The notes beneath the pieces were generated by a model that was not told the DNA's origin, did no database searches, and saw only the letters and a list, made by a program, of their open reading frames with translations. DNA of 64,000 nucleotides. Source: JAABTH01 sp964492615 (lineage in GTDB: Bacteria > Bacillota > Dethiobacteria > DTU022). Positions 16,851 to 24,322 of the stretch are shown here, piece by piece; the stretch's first letter is position 1; every line of letters begins with the position of its first letter. The position numbers and the translations under genes are program-made. The stretch lies in NCBI GenBank assembly GCA_964492615.1, contig CAZBKZ010000007.1, positions 21,560 to 85,559 of the forward strand, read 5' to 3'.

Positions 16851-18047
16851 ATGCCTAACCTGATATTAACTATGGTGAAAGCCCTGGCTAAAAAAAAGCT
16901 ACAGTTTGGTAAGCTCAGCGGACTTGAACGATTCATGTTGGCACAAGCCGGTCTGCCGGATCGCATTCCTACAATGCTGGCTGCAACAAACATTGAGCCC
17001 TACATGCTGAATCCGCAATACAACTGGAAATCAACAGTGGAAAGCTTGGAAGCCAATATTGCTCTTGCCGATCAGGTCTGCGCGCAGTTTGATTGTGACC
17101 TGGTTTTTGTGCCGGTATGGATGGGAACAATGGGTATGGGAGCAGCTGACCTGGGTACTGAATATAAGATTTCTAAGAAAAGGGTTCCCTACCCTGTTGC
17201 TTACCCGATAAAAAGCATGGAAGATATCGTGAATATTAAACCACCTGAAGAAGTTTCGGGCTATTTGAAGATGTTTTTTGATGTTACCCTGGAGATTCAA
17301 AAGCGCCATCCCGAACAATTTTCTCCTCTCGCACTTGATGGCCCCTGGGATCTGGCCATGCTGCTAAGGGGAGACGACAAGCTTCCATTCGATATGCGCA
17401 TTCACAAAGATTACATGGAGACTGATGATCCGGTAAGGAAAGAAAAGATAAGAAAGCGCGGCAATCCCGAGATTTACCCGGCTATTATGAATCTGACTAC
17501 CCGTCTGGTAATCAGGCATTTTGAGCTGGCTAAAAAACACGGCCTCCCTTTGTTCGGAGCATCTTTGGTAGACCAGTATGCAGCCAGCCCGATTTTAAGC
17601 CGCAATGATTATGTCAGGTATGTTCTGCCCTATATTGAAAAGGTTTGGCTCTACCAAAACAAAAAACTGGGCATTCTTGCTCCCTGTGCTTCTCCGATGG
17701 AAATGAAAAAAATCCTTGAAACAGAACCTGCAGGTATAAACCACCAGATATCATGGTCAAATTACATCTTTCCAACCACTCCGGAAGGTGTAACACTGCC
17801 TGAATATGACAAACCGGTATTTGAACTGGCAAAAATACATAAAAAATGTTTTATGTATATCGTTCATGGCAAATTCCTGCGGGACGCATATGAAGATGAA
17901 ATCGAGGCGCTGATCAAGCGGATATGCACCCTGGCAACAAAAATGCGAACATCGATTACAATCTCTCTCAGCGCAATTACGCCGGACACCGACCTGGATA
18001 AGATCCATAAAGTCTTTTATCTGGTTAAGAAATACGGGAGGTATTAA
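16851..18047 (+). CDS. Uroporphyrinogen-decarboxylase-fold methyltransferase (MtaA/MtbA-like)
   Basis: A 398-residue protein of the UroD superfamily that, in this setting, is most likely a corrinoid-dependent methyltransferase rather than a haem-synthesis enzyme. Support comes from the adjacent cognate corrinoid protein (18049) and the corrinoid-type regulator. Readable family stretches include LSGLERFMLAQAGLPDRIP, the LALDGPWDLAMLLRG-like region near 160, and a C-terminal barrel portion with HQISWSNY. The start follows AAAGGGG. Whether it moves the methyl group onto or off the corrinoid, and from which donor, cannot be told. Confidence 0.8.
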   Translation: MPNLILTMVKALAKKKLQFGKLSGLERFMLAQAGLPDRIPTMLAATNIEPYMLNPQYNWKSTVESLEANIALADQVCAQFDCDLVFVPVWMGTMGMGAADLGTEYKISKKRVPYPVAYPIKSMEDIVNIKPPEEVSGYLKMFFDVTLEIQKRHPEQFSPLALDGPWDLAMLLRGDDKLPFDMRIHKDYMETDDPVRKEKIRKRGNPEIYPAIMNLTTRLVIRHFELAKKHGLPLFGASLVDQYAASPILSRNDYVRYVLPYIEKVWLYQNKKLGILAPCASPMEMKKILETEPAGINHQISWSNYIFPTTPEGVTLPEYDKPVFELAKIHKKCFMYIVHGKFLRDAYEDEIEALIKRICTLATKMRTSITISLSAITPDTDLDKIHKVFYLVKKYGRY

Positions 18048-18048
18048 A

Positions 18049-18675
18049 ATGCTTAAATCAATTACCGAGGCTGTTCGCGATGGAAATACTTATGATATAG
18101 AGGAACTGATCCAGGCTGGCCTGGATGCAGGGGAAAAACCTTTTGACATACTCCAAGCCATGATGAAAGGGTTGGAGCAGTGTGGAGACAAATTTGAGAA
18201 TGGAGAGTTTTTTTTACCAGAACTGATTATTGCAGGCGATACTTTTAACAATGGAATAGCTATAATCAAGCCGCAACTGGGCCAGGCGACCTTAGGGCAG
18301 GCGGGAAAGGTAATTCTGGGCACTGTTTCCGGGGATGTCCACGATATTGGAAAGAATCTGGTTGGATTTTTACTTAAAAGTTCCGGCTTTGAAGTTATTG
18401 ATATCGGTACAGATGTCAGTACTGAATCCTTTGTTGCTGCTGTTAAAAAACATGAGCCTGATATTCTCGGAATTTCAGCTTTACTGACTACCACTATGCT
18501 CAGCATGGGAGAAATAATTATAGCGCTGGACGAAGAAAACTTACGTAATAAAACCAAAGTAATTATCGGCGGAGGACCGGTTTCAGCTCGTTTCGCCGAA
18601 GAAATAAACGCTGATGCATATGCATCTGATGCAGCAGAAGGCATCCGAAAAATAAGAACTATGATTGCTAATTAA
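18049..18675 (+). CDS. Methyltransferase cognate corrinoid protein (MtaC/MtbC-like)
   Basis: This 208-residue protein has an N-terminal helical B12-binding cap (1-85; MMKGLEQCGDKFENGEFFLPELI) and a Rossmann-like B12 domain with DVHDIG (His98 as the lower axial ligand), GFEVIDIGTDV and VIIGGGPV. It carries the methyl group as methyl-Co(III) between two methyltransferases. It begins one base after the UroD-like gene, with GGAGGTATTAAA before the ATG, so the two form one operon. A second, substrate-specific methyltransferase is not seen nearby. Confidence 0.93.
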   Translation: MLKSITEAVRDGNTYDIEELIQAGLDAGEKPFDILQAMMKGLEQCGDKFENGEFFLPELIIAGDTFNNGIAIIKPQLGQATLGQAGKVILGTVSGDVHDIGKNLVGFLLKSSGFEVIDIGTDVSTESFVAAVKKHEPDILGISALLTTTMLSMGEIIIALDEENLRNKTKVIIGGGPVSARFAEEINADAYASDAAEGIRKIRTMIAN

Positions 18676-18949
18676 TATAGCACAATTACTGTTGGCTTTA
18701 TTAGTCATTTTTCACTTTTTGCACATAAATTACACAATCCAATATTTTTTCCTAAACTCTATAGCTTGCTTAATACCTCTATATTTGTAAATAAAAAGTG
18801 CAACAAAAGCGGGATTTATTTATAATTTATAGAAATGCTCCATAATCCTATGAACAACGAAGATATCAAGTAATATTTTTCCACTACCAATGATTTTTGT
18901 GCTGCATTTTTTTATATGAAAAGTATAAAGGCTAATAATTGCAACACTA
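18676..18949. other. AT-rich intergenic sequence without recognisable features
   Basis: This AT-rich stretch lies between the corrinoid protein gene and the promoter of the GLUG-repeat protein. I see no gene, no clear terminator and no repeat. Confidence 0.5.
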
Positions 18950-18978
18950 TTGAGATCATTACTTCTTTTTGTTAAAAT
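18950..18978 (+). promoter_or_regulatory. Promoter of the GLUG-repeat protein gene
   Basis: TTGAGA (18950-18955) and TAAAAT (18973-18978) are separated by 17 bases. Transcription would begin near 18985, leaving a leader of about 160 bases before the start codon. Confidence 0.55.
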
Positions 18979-18984
18979 CTATTT

Positions 18985-19148
18985 AGTATTTATTTACGGC
19001 TGGGAGGCAGTCTGCCCAGTTGACGGAGATTACATTGATCCCGGTCCTCAAAGTGGTCACCTCGAACCGGGGGAGCAAATGGTGAAACCGGCTCCGCGAC
19101 TTAAGGTTTTATTTCTTATTCTGTCGCGAACGGAGGTGACAATAACAA
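18985..19148 (+). promoter_or_regulatory. Structured leader with Shine-Dalgarno-sequestering potential (riboswitch-like)
   Basis: Four hairpins can be drawn: A 19000-19019 (CTGGG/CCCAG), B 19040-19071 (CCCGGT/ACCGGG), C 19072-19095 (GGAGC/GCTCC with inner GGT/ACC), and D 19092-19135 (CTCCGCGAC with GTCGC and GGAG). C and D share CTCC and exclude each other; D covers the start of the Shine-Dalgarno. The loop of B contains GTCACCTC (19056-19063), exactly complementary to GAGGTGAC (19133-19140) in the Shine-Dalgarno. I do not recognise a known class; the GGGGGAG...GGTGAAA part faintly recalls the ydaO (c-di-AMP) element, but its other conserved parts are missing. Confidence 0.55.
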
Positions 19149-21587
19149 ATGACAAAGCATGCGTTGACGGTCAAATTGGTGCTGTCGAGAACGCATTTTT
19201 TGATTTTGTTCCTCCTTGCCCTGCTCCTAATGCCAGCTGTGGTTTTTGCTGAAGGCGATGCTGTTCCGGAAGCAGGTGACAGCAGCACGCAGAGTGAAAT
19301 AGAGAGCTATGGTGAAACTTCCACAGCCGGCGGTTTTGACAGCCCCGTTGATGCTGACCAAAACGACACTTTTAATATTGATAACCCTGAACCTTCTACA
19401 ACCGAAACTGATTGCAGCCCGGCAGCTTCTGACCCGGGTGACACTTTTGATACTGACAGCCCGGAAACCACTTTTTTAGAAGAAACGCCCCCGCTTGACA
19501 GCGATACTACAAGTTCAGAAGACTCTATTGCACCCAACCTTGACAGAGAGCAAAATTCTGCTGGGCAAAACAGTTCCGGTAACTCCTACATCGCAGAAGT
19601 AACCTCAGACTTAATAGTGGCAACAGGCAAAGATGAAACAGCCTTCACAATGCAGTTTACCGAAGTTGGCCACCACACCCCACTTGGTTCAGTAGAACTG
19701 ACCCTGCCAGAGAATTTTTCCAACATGGACCTGGTAGATGGCTCAATTACCACGCCAGAGGATAAAAACTGGTTTGGCAGTGTCGTTGACCTGGTCTTAA
19801 AGCTCTGGGCCGCAGATGAAAGCAGCTACCTGGGCTACGGCGAGACGGTTTCCGTTACCTTCACTGCCACAACGCCGGAAACACCAACAGGATATACATT
19901 TGCCACTAAAGCCTGGACTGATAACAGTGCCGGTGATTGTATTGACGGCTTCGGCAATGTTACAAACCGCAATAACATGGCTGAAGGGCACAGTGATCCG
20001 CTGGTGTGGATTCTGCACAAGAACAGCCCGACGCAAATATCAACAGCCGCTATGCTTAATGGAGCCGTTCGAGCTGACCTTGCCGGCAACTTCATCCAAA
20101 CAGCGCATATCGATCTGAGCAGCTATTCCAACTGGGAGCCAATTGGGACCACTGGTAATAGTTTCACCGGCAGCTACGACGGAAATGGTTATACAATCAG
20201 CAACCTCACCATTAATCGGCCTGATGAAGATAACATCGGTCTTTTCGGTCATATTAGCGGAGGAGCCACTTTAAATAATATCAGCCTGTTGGATGTTACT
20301 GTAACCGGCAAGGCAAAAGTTGGTGGACTGGTCGGGCTTAACTACATGGGCACAATCACCGACTGCTACGCTACTGGCTCTGTAACCGGCAATGAACAAG
20401 TTGGCGGACTGGTCGGAAGTGACTTAGGCAATATGACTAACAGCTACGCCACGGGTAATGTTGTGGGCAATAATACGGTCGGCGGGCTGGTTGGGCATGT
20501 CGGCATGGGCGCAATCACCACCTGCTACGCTACTGGCTCTGTAACCGGAACCGGAACAAATGTCGGCGGACTGGTCGGGTTGAATTATGGAATAGTCACC
20601 AACAGCTACGCCACCGGCCTTGTAACCGGGAGCGGTAATAATGCTATGGTCGGCGGTTTGGTCGGACATAACTCCCATGGCACTATCAGCAATAGCTACG
20701 CCACCGGGGCTGTAAACGGAACCGGAACCGGAGCTATGGTCGGCGGTTTGGTCGGACGCAACACCCTTGAAACAGGAACCGGCACGGTCAGCAACAGCTA
20801 CGCCACCGGCCTCGTAACCGGAACCGGAGCCGGAGCCATGGTTGGCGGTTTGGTCGGACATAAACTTAGTGGCACTATCACCAACAGCTACTGGAACACT
20901 GATTCTTTCGCGGGTTCCGGGATTGGTAGCGGTTCTGAAGATGATGACAGTGTGGAAGGCAAAAGCACAGGCGAACTGCAAACTATCAGCTTTCATCAAA
21001 ACACTCTCGAATGGAACATCGCCGGTGTTGACGGTTCCTACCCGGTGCTGGGCTGGCAGGTCAACTGGACAAATAACATCTGGTACATGGGCACCCCGCC
21101 CAGCAACAACAGCGGTGGTAACAGTGAACCGGTCTCTGTTGACGGAGGTTCCAATATTTTCTCTTTCCCTGTCCCATTGCCCACCTTACCAGCTGGTAAC
21201 CTGACCAACATCCCCGGGCCAACGGCTAATGCAATTATTACCCCAGCCTTCGTCACCGGCGGCAGCGCGACAGACCTGGTTAAAGCTATCGCAGCCTACA
21301 ACCAGGCTAAGCAGAGCTATGAAGCTAACTATGGCAGCATGAACGCTGCAGAAATTGCTGTGGCCGAAGTTGAACTGGCCATTGCAAATGCAGCGATAAT
21401 GGCTCTGGAGTTCAAGCTTGCTGCCGATAACGGACAGGCCATTGATCTTGCCGCTCTGGTGGCCGCTTACAATGCGGCCAGGGAGATGCTTAACAACTAC
21501 CGCGGCCTGCTGACAGCAGATCAGTTTGCCGCTGCAGAAGCCCTGCTTAAGGCCATCACTGCGGTAATTGTCAAGTTTAGAACCTGA
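19149..21587 (+). CDS. Secreted GLUG-repeat surface protein
   Basis: An 812-residue exported protein. The signal peptide ends near AVVFA (residue 35). A low-complexity acidic Ser/Thr/Asp stretch runs to about 150, then a beta-sandwich-like region to about 290. A region leading into seven GLUG units follows (GGLVG...NSYATG, about residues 390-590). After an Asn/Gly/Pro-rich linker, two related helical repeats starting with AYNQAKQSYEANYG and AYNAAREMLNNYRG end the protein. There is no LPXTG, S-layer homology domain or C-terminal membrane segment, so attachment is not explained. GLUG domains occur in bacterial surface or adhesin-like proteins. Strong RBS GGAGGTGA lies 9 bases before the ATG, within the structured leader. 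Confidence 0.88.
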   Translation: MTKHALTVKLVLSRTHFLILFLLALLLMPAVVFAEGDAVPEAGDSSTQSEIESYGETSTAGGFDSPVDADQNDTFNIDNPEPSTTETDCSPAASDPGDTFDTDSPETTFLEETPPLDSDTTSSEDSIAPNLDREQNSAGQNSSGNSYIAEVTSDLIVATGKDETAFTMQFTEVGHHTPLGSVELTLPENFSNMDLVDGSITTPEDKNWFGSVVDLVLKLWAADESSYLGYGETVSVTFTATTPETPTGYTFATKAWTDNSAGDCIDGFGNVTNRNNMAEGHSDPLVWILHKNSPTQISTAAMLNGAVRADLAGNFIQTAHIDLSSYSNWEPIGTTGNSFTGSYDGNGYTISNLTINRPDEDNIGLFGHISGGATLNNISLLDVTVTGKAKVGGLVGLNYMGTITDCYATGSVTGNEQVGGLVGSDLGNMTNSYATGNVVGNNTVGGLVGHVGMGAITTCYATGSVTGTGTNVGGLVGLNYGIVTNSYATGLVTGSGNNAMVGGLVGHNSHGTISNSYATGAVNGTGTGAMVGGLVGRNTLETGTGTVSNSYATGLVTGTGAGAMVGGLVGHKLSGTITNSYWNTDSFAGSGIGSGSEDDDSVEGKSTGELQTISFHQNTLEWNIAGVDGSYPVLGWQVNWTNNIWYMGTPPSNNSGGNSEPVSVDGGSNIFSFPVPLPTLPAGNLTNIPGPTANAIITPAFVTGGSATDLVKAIAAYNQAKQSYEANYGSMNAAEIAVAEVELAIANAAIMALEFKLAADNGQAIDLAALVAAYNAAREMLNNYRGLLTADQFAAAEALLKAITAVIVKFRT
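20319..20900 (+). repeat. Seven tandem GLUG-coding repeats
   Basis: Imperfect units of roughly 70-85 bases each encode GGLVG, a variable Gly/Asn loop and NSYATG-like ends. The last unit departs (NSYWNTDS). They lie within the open reading frame and have coding-type divergence. Confidence 0.85.
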
Positions 21588-21641
21588 TCTTAAAAAATCG
21601 CAAGCTCTTTCAACAAGTATTTGCACCGCCTTACTTATTTC

Positions 21642-21675
21642 AAAAAGCGGTTCCCGGAAACGGGGCCGCCTTTTT
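21642..21675 (+). terminator. Rho-independent terminator of the GLUG-protein gene
   Basis: AAAAAGCGG with TTCCC pairs with GGGG and CCGCCTTTTT (one bulged base) around a short loop; the T-run follows immediately. Confidence 0.8.
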
Positions 21676-21821
21676 CATTGAATTAGTATACTATCGCTAT
21701 ATAGGTTAAAAAAAAAAGGTAAGAAATAGCATGAGAATTGTCAAACTTTCGGACATGCCGCTATCTCAGTTAAGAAAAAACTCATAAGAACCTTCGTTAA
21801 AAGTATGATCCTTGACCCTAA

Positions 21822-21857
21822 AAAGCAAGAAGTCAGGGTTACTTACTACCCTGACTT
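21822..21857 (-). terminator. Terminator downstream of tRNA-Leu
   Basis: On the minus strand AAGTCAGGGT and ACCCTGACTT form a 10-bp stem with a 7-base loop, followed by CTTGCTTTTT. It lies 13 bases beyond the tRNA 3' end. Confidence 0.75.
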
Positions 21858-21869
21858 AGTGCAAACTAT

Positions 21870-21954
21870 TGGTGTCGGGAGGGGGACTTGAACCCCCATG
21901 GTTATTACCACACGGCCCTCAACCGTGCGCGTCTGCCAATTCCGCCACCCCGAC
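21870..21954 (-). tRNA. tRNA-Leu (anticodon GAG)
   Basis: An 85-base class II tRNA. The acceptor GTCGGGG pairs with TCCCGAC (one G-U), the discriminator is A, and CCA is encoded. The D-arm has GGCGGAATTGGCAGACGC, the anticodon stem CACGG/CCGTG encloses TTGAGGG (GAG), there is a long variable arm, and the T-arm is GGGGGTTCAAGTCCCCC. The A73 and long variable arm are Leu traits. Confidence 0.95.
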
Positions 21955-21975
21955 ATGCTTAAATTGTTCATTAAG

Positions 21976-22004
21976 ATTATAAGGGTTTGGTGTAGTGCAG
22001 TCAA
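21976..22004 (-). promoter_or_regulatory. Promoter of tRNA-Leu
   Basis: On the minus strand TTGACT (complement of 21999-22004) and TATAAT (complement of 21976-21981) are 17 bases apart, about 22 bases before the tRNA 5' end. Confidence 0.75.
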
Positions 22005-22033
22005 GATTAATCGATTAAAAGATTGTGTTTCTG

Positions 22034-22177
22034 CTATTTAAGCTCTCTTTTAAGGTAATGCCAACACCAGCTTACAGCTACCAGTTCCCAGCCTTCACGG
22101 CCCAGTTCATTTAACTGACTAGTTGTGGTTTCGCCGAACCCCCATATAAAAACACATTTGTGTTCAAACTTTTTCAT
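22034..22177 (-). CDS. DUF4177-like microprotein
   Basis: A 47-residue open reading frame starting MKKFEHKCVFIW and containing QLNELGREGWELVAVS and a final YLKREL. This is the compact pattern of DUF4177 proteins (K-x-E-[YH]-K-x-V at the start, LNxLGxEGWELV in the middle, KREL at the end). AGGGGG lies 11 bases upstream of the ATG. No function is known for the family. It is just upstream of the tRNA promoter on the same strand. Confidence 0.75.
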   Translation of the reverse strand: MKKFEHKCVFIWGFGETTTSQLNELGREGWELVAVSWCWHYLKRELK

Positions 22178-22408
22178 TCATCATCAACCCCCTTGTCAAA
22201 ATGTGCTTTATTTACTGCCTGTATGAGATTTTTCATTTAAATTTACTATAATTCTGCTTAATTAGCAATAGAAATCCTTCAACCTGATCCTGTTTTGCCC
22301 AATCAGTTGGAGGGTTTTTCTTTATTTAGGCGAAGTGATATGCTGATATTGTTAATCAGCTGGCTGAGACCGGACAGCCTGCAAGAAAAACTTGCTGGAG
22401 GTGTAATC

Positions 22409-24322
22409 ATGGACAGGAAAGAAGAATACAGGAAGCTGCTGACCATCCCTGATGAGATCAGGGATTATAAAAAGTTAACCCTGTCCGGAAATGAATATAT
22501 TTCAATACCCGAGGTTGACCGGGCCGGGGGAATAGATTCCGTGAATGTGCTGCGCCTGGACTACCGGGGCCTGCTTGAGTTTCGCGGCGGGGAAAGCAAC
22601 CGCCTGATCTTGCCTACAGTAAAAATTAACGGGCAAGAAATAAACCTGGAGGAAAATACCTCCTGGCATTACGAGCTGGACTGGATACCTTCTTTTAAAG
22701 CCGGCAACAGTGAAAAATGCATTATCAAGGGAGAAATTATAACACCTCCCGAATGCAGAGGTTTTCTATATTGCCTGCAACTGGAAAATTGCAGCGATGC
22801 TACTATTGAGATTGAAGCGGGATGGAAAGGAAGCTGGGAGAGTTTTAATTATATTGTTTTCAAGCGTCGCGAGGTGGACGGCAAACGCAGGGTTAATCTT
22901 GATCAATGGACAAGAAGCCTGGTTCTTGAAGGAACGGCAGGTCTGCCCCTGGCCGCCCTGGCCCTTGCTGTCGACCGGGATGGAAGCTGGGAACATGATC
23001 AGGGTAGCTGCTCTTACAGCTTCAGCTCTCAATCCAGCCTGGCCCCGGGAGAGAGTTATGAGATATGCCTGTATGCCGCCGTGAACCTTGAAGGTGACGG
23101 AGCTGGAACCACCAATATAGATTTACGCCGCCAGGGCGCGGAAGTATTAAAGAAACAGGCTGTGGAATGGCTGGAACAACACCGGGTTAAAGAGATGGAA
23201 GATCAGTTTTCATCCCTGTTCCACAGAAACCTTTTCTTTTCTTACTTTTATGCAGTCGGCCGCTGCCTGGAAAGCGAAAATCTTGTTGCCTTAACCTCGA
23301 GAAGTCCCCGTTATTACGTCAGTGCCGCTTTTTGGAGTCGCGACACTTTGCTCTGGAGTTTCCCGGCAATTCTAATGACAGACCAGGCCCGGGGACGCGA
23401 ACTGCTGATGACAATATTCGAAAGACATATTGATAATGCAGGTGACCATGCCCACTATATAAACGGCACTTTACTCTACCCCGGTTTCGAGCTGGACCAG
23501 CTTGCCGCATATATTCTGTCCCTTTCTCATTATTTGGAAGCTACAAAGGATTACAGTATTCTCAACGAGGAAATTATTTATGATGGTTTAACCTTTTTGG
23601 CGGAAAAGGCCCTGGATAGATTCGACCCGGAGGTCGGCCTTTACAGCACCTTTCTTGATCCTTCTGATGATCCCGTCTTTTTCCCTTTCCTTACCTACAA
23701 CAACGCTCTGCTGCAGAGAGCTTTCAGCTTTCTCGGAGATCTGCAGAGCGACGGCCGCTGGCACTACAAGGGAGACTTTACCATCCTGGCCCGGGAGTTG
23801 ACTTACGCGATATACGAACACTGCACTGTCAAGGGCCCTGTGGGAACCATGTTTGCCTGGTCAGTTGACGGCAGGGGACGCTTTTTCATTTACGACAACC
23901 CGCCCGGCAGCCTGCAGCTGCTGGCGCATTATGGTTTTTGCTCGAAAGATGACTCAGTTTACCGTAACACCGTGCGCTGGGTAAGGTCAAAAAACAACCG
24001 TTACTTTAACACCGGGGCAAATTTCGAGGAAGCCGGGTCTATTCATTCAGCCAGATCCTGGCCGATGGGCGCCTGCAATGACCTGCTGTCCTGCAATGCC
24101 GGGGCGCTGGATTTTCTGGGCCGCGCTGAAATGGATAATGGCTTTTTCTGCGAAACTGTTTATCCTGATACCGGCCTGGTTTCAACCGGGGCAGCTTTCG
24201 CCTCGGGGGCGGGCTTTTTAGCTTACTCCCTGCTTAACAAGCAGCAGGAATCATCCTTGTGCTCCACTGATGAACAGGCAGATGAGCTACCGCCGATGCC
24301 TGAAGGAGCTGATGAAGAATGA
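22409..24322 (+). CDS. Six-hairpin (alpha/alpha barrel) glycoside hydrolase-like protein
   Basis: Starting at ATG 22409 (TGGAGGTG 6 bases upstream) gives 637 residues without signal peptide. An N-terminal beta-rich part (about 1-270) is followed by a helical catalytic-type domain with AAFWSRDTLLWSFPAIL near 310, a pattern shared by amylo-1,6-glucosidase/GH125/GH63-like enzymes where the Asp binds sugar. Further stretches are DHAHYINGTLLYPGFELDQL and FNTGANFEEAGSIHS. It overlaps the symporter gene by four bases (ATGA), so the pair probably imports and then hydrolyses an oligosaccharide in the cytoplasm. The sugar is unknown. Confidence 0.72.
   Translation: MDRKEEYRKLLTIPDEIRDYKKLTLSGNEYISIPEVDRAGGIDSVNVLRLDYRGLLEFRGGESNRLILPTVKINGQEINLEENTSWHYELDWIPSFKAGNSEKCIIKGEIITPPECRGFLYCLQLENCSDATIEIEAGWKGSWESFNYIVFKRREVDGKRRVNLDQWTRSLVLEGTAGLPLAALALAVDRDGSWEHDQGSCSYSFSSQSSLAPGESYEICLYAAVNLEGDGAGTTNIDLRRQGAEVLKKQAVEWLEQHRVKEMEDQFSSLFHRNLFFSYFYAVGRCLESENLVALTSRSPRYYVSAAFWSRDTLLWSFPAILMTDQARGRELLMTIFERHIDNAGDHAHYINGTLLYPGFELDQLAAYILSLSHYLEATKDYSILNEEIIYDGLTFLAEKALDRFDPEVGLYSTFLDPSDDPVFFPFLTYNNALLQRAFSFLGDLQSDGRWHYKGDFTILARELTYAIYEHCTVKGPVGTMFAWSVDGRGRFFIYDNPPGSLQLLAHYGFCSKDDSVYRNTVRWVRSKNNRYFNTGANFEEAGSIHSARSWPMGACNDLLSCNAGALDFLGRAEMDNGFFCETVYPDTGLVSTGAAFASGAGFLAYSLLNKQQESSLCSTDEQADELPPMPEGADEE

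Noticed and set aside
18090..18644. 184-codon minus-strand frame opposite the corrinoid protein gene
   Set aside because: Low-complexity shadow of the real gene, which has family motifs and an RBS.
18985..19148. Assigning the leader to the c-di-AMP (ydaO), c-di-GMP or cobalamin riboswitch
   Set aside because: Only a short GGGGGAG...GGTGAAA resembles ydaO; the other conserved blocks of these classes, including the B12 box, are missing.
18950..19252. Open reading frame of 100 codons over the leader of the GLUG-protein gene
   Set aside because: It has no RBS or family pattern, overlaps the signal-peptide coding region, and the sequence is better explained as a structured leader.
20319..20900. 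DNA repeats as a CRISPR array or transposon remnant
   Set aside because: Units are imperfect, in frame and encode GLUG motifs.
21731..21787. Short 18-codon frame starting MRIVKLSDM after AAAGGT
   Set aside because: Too short, no recognisable family; may be a remnant, but cannot be supported.
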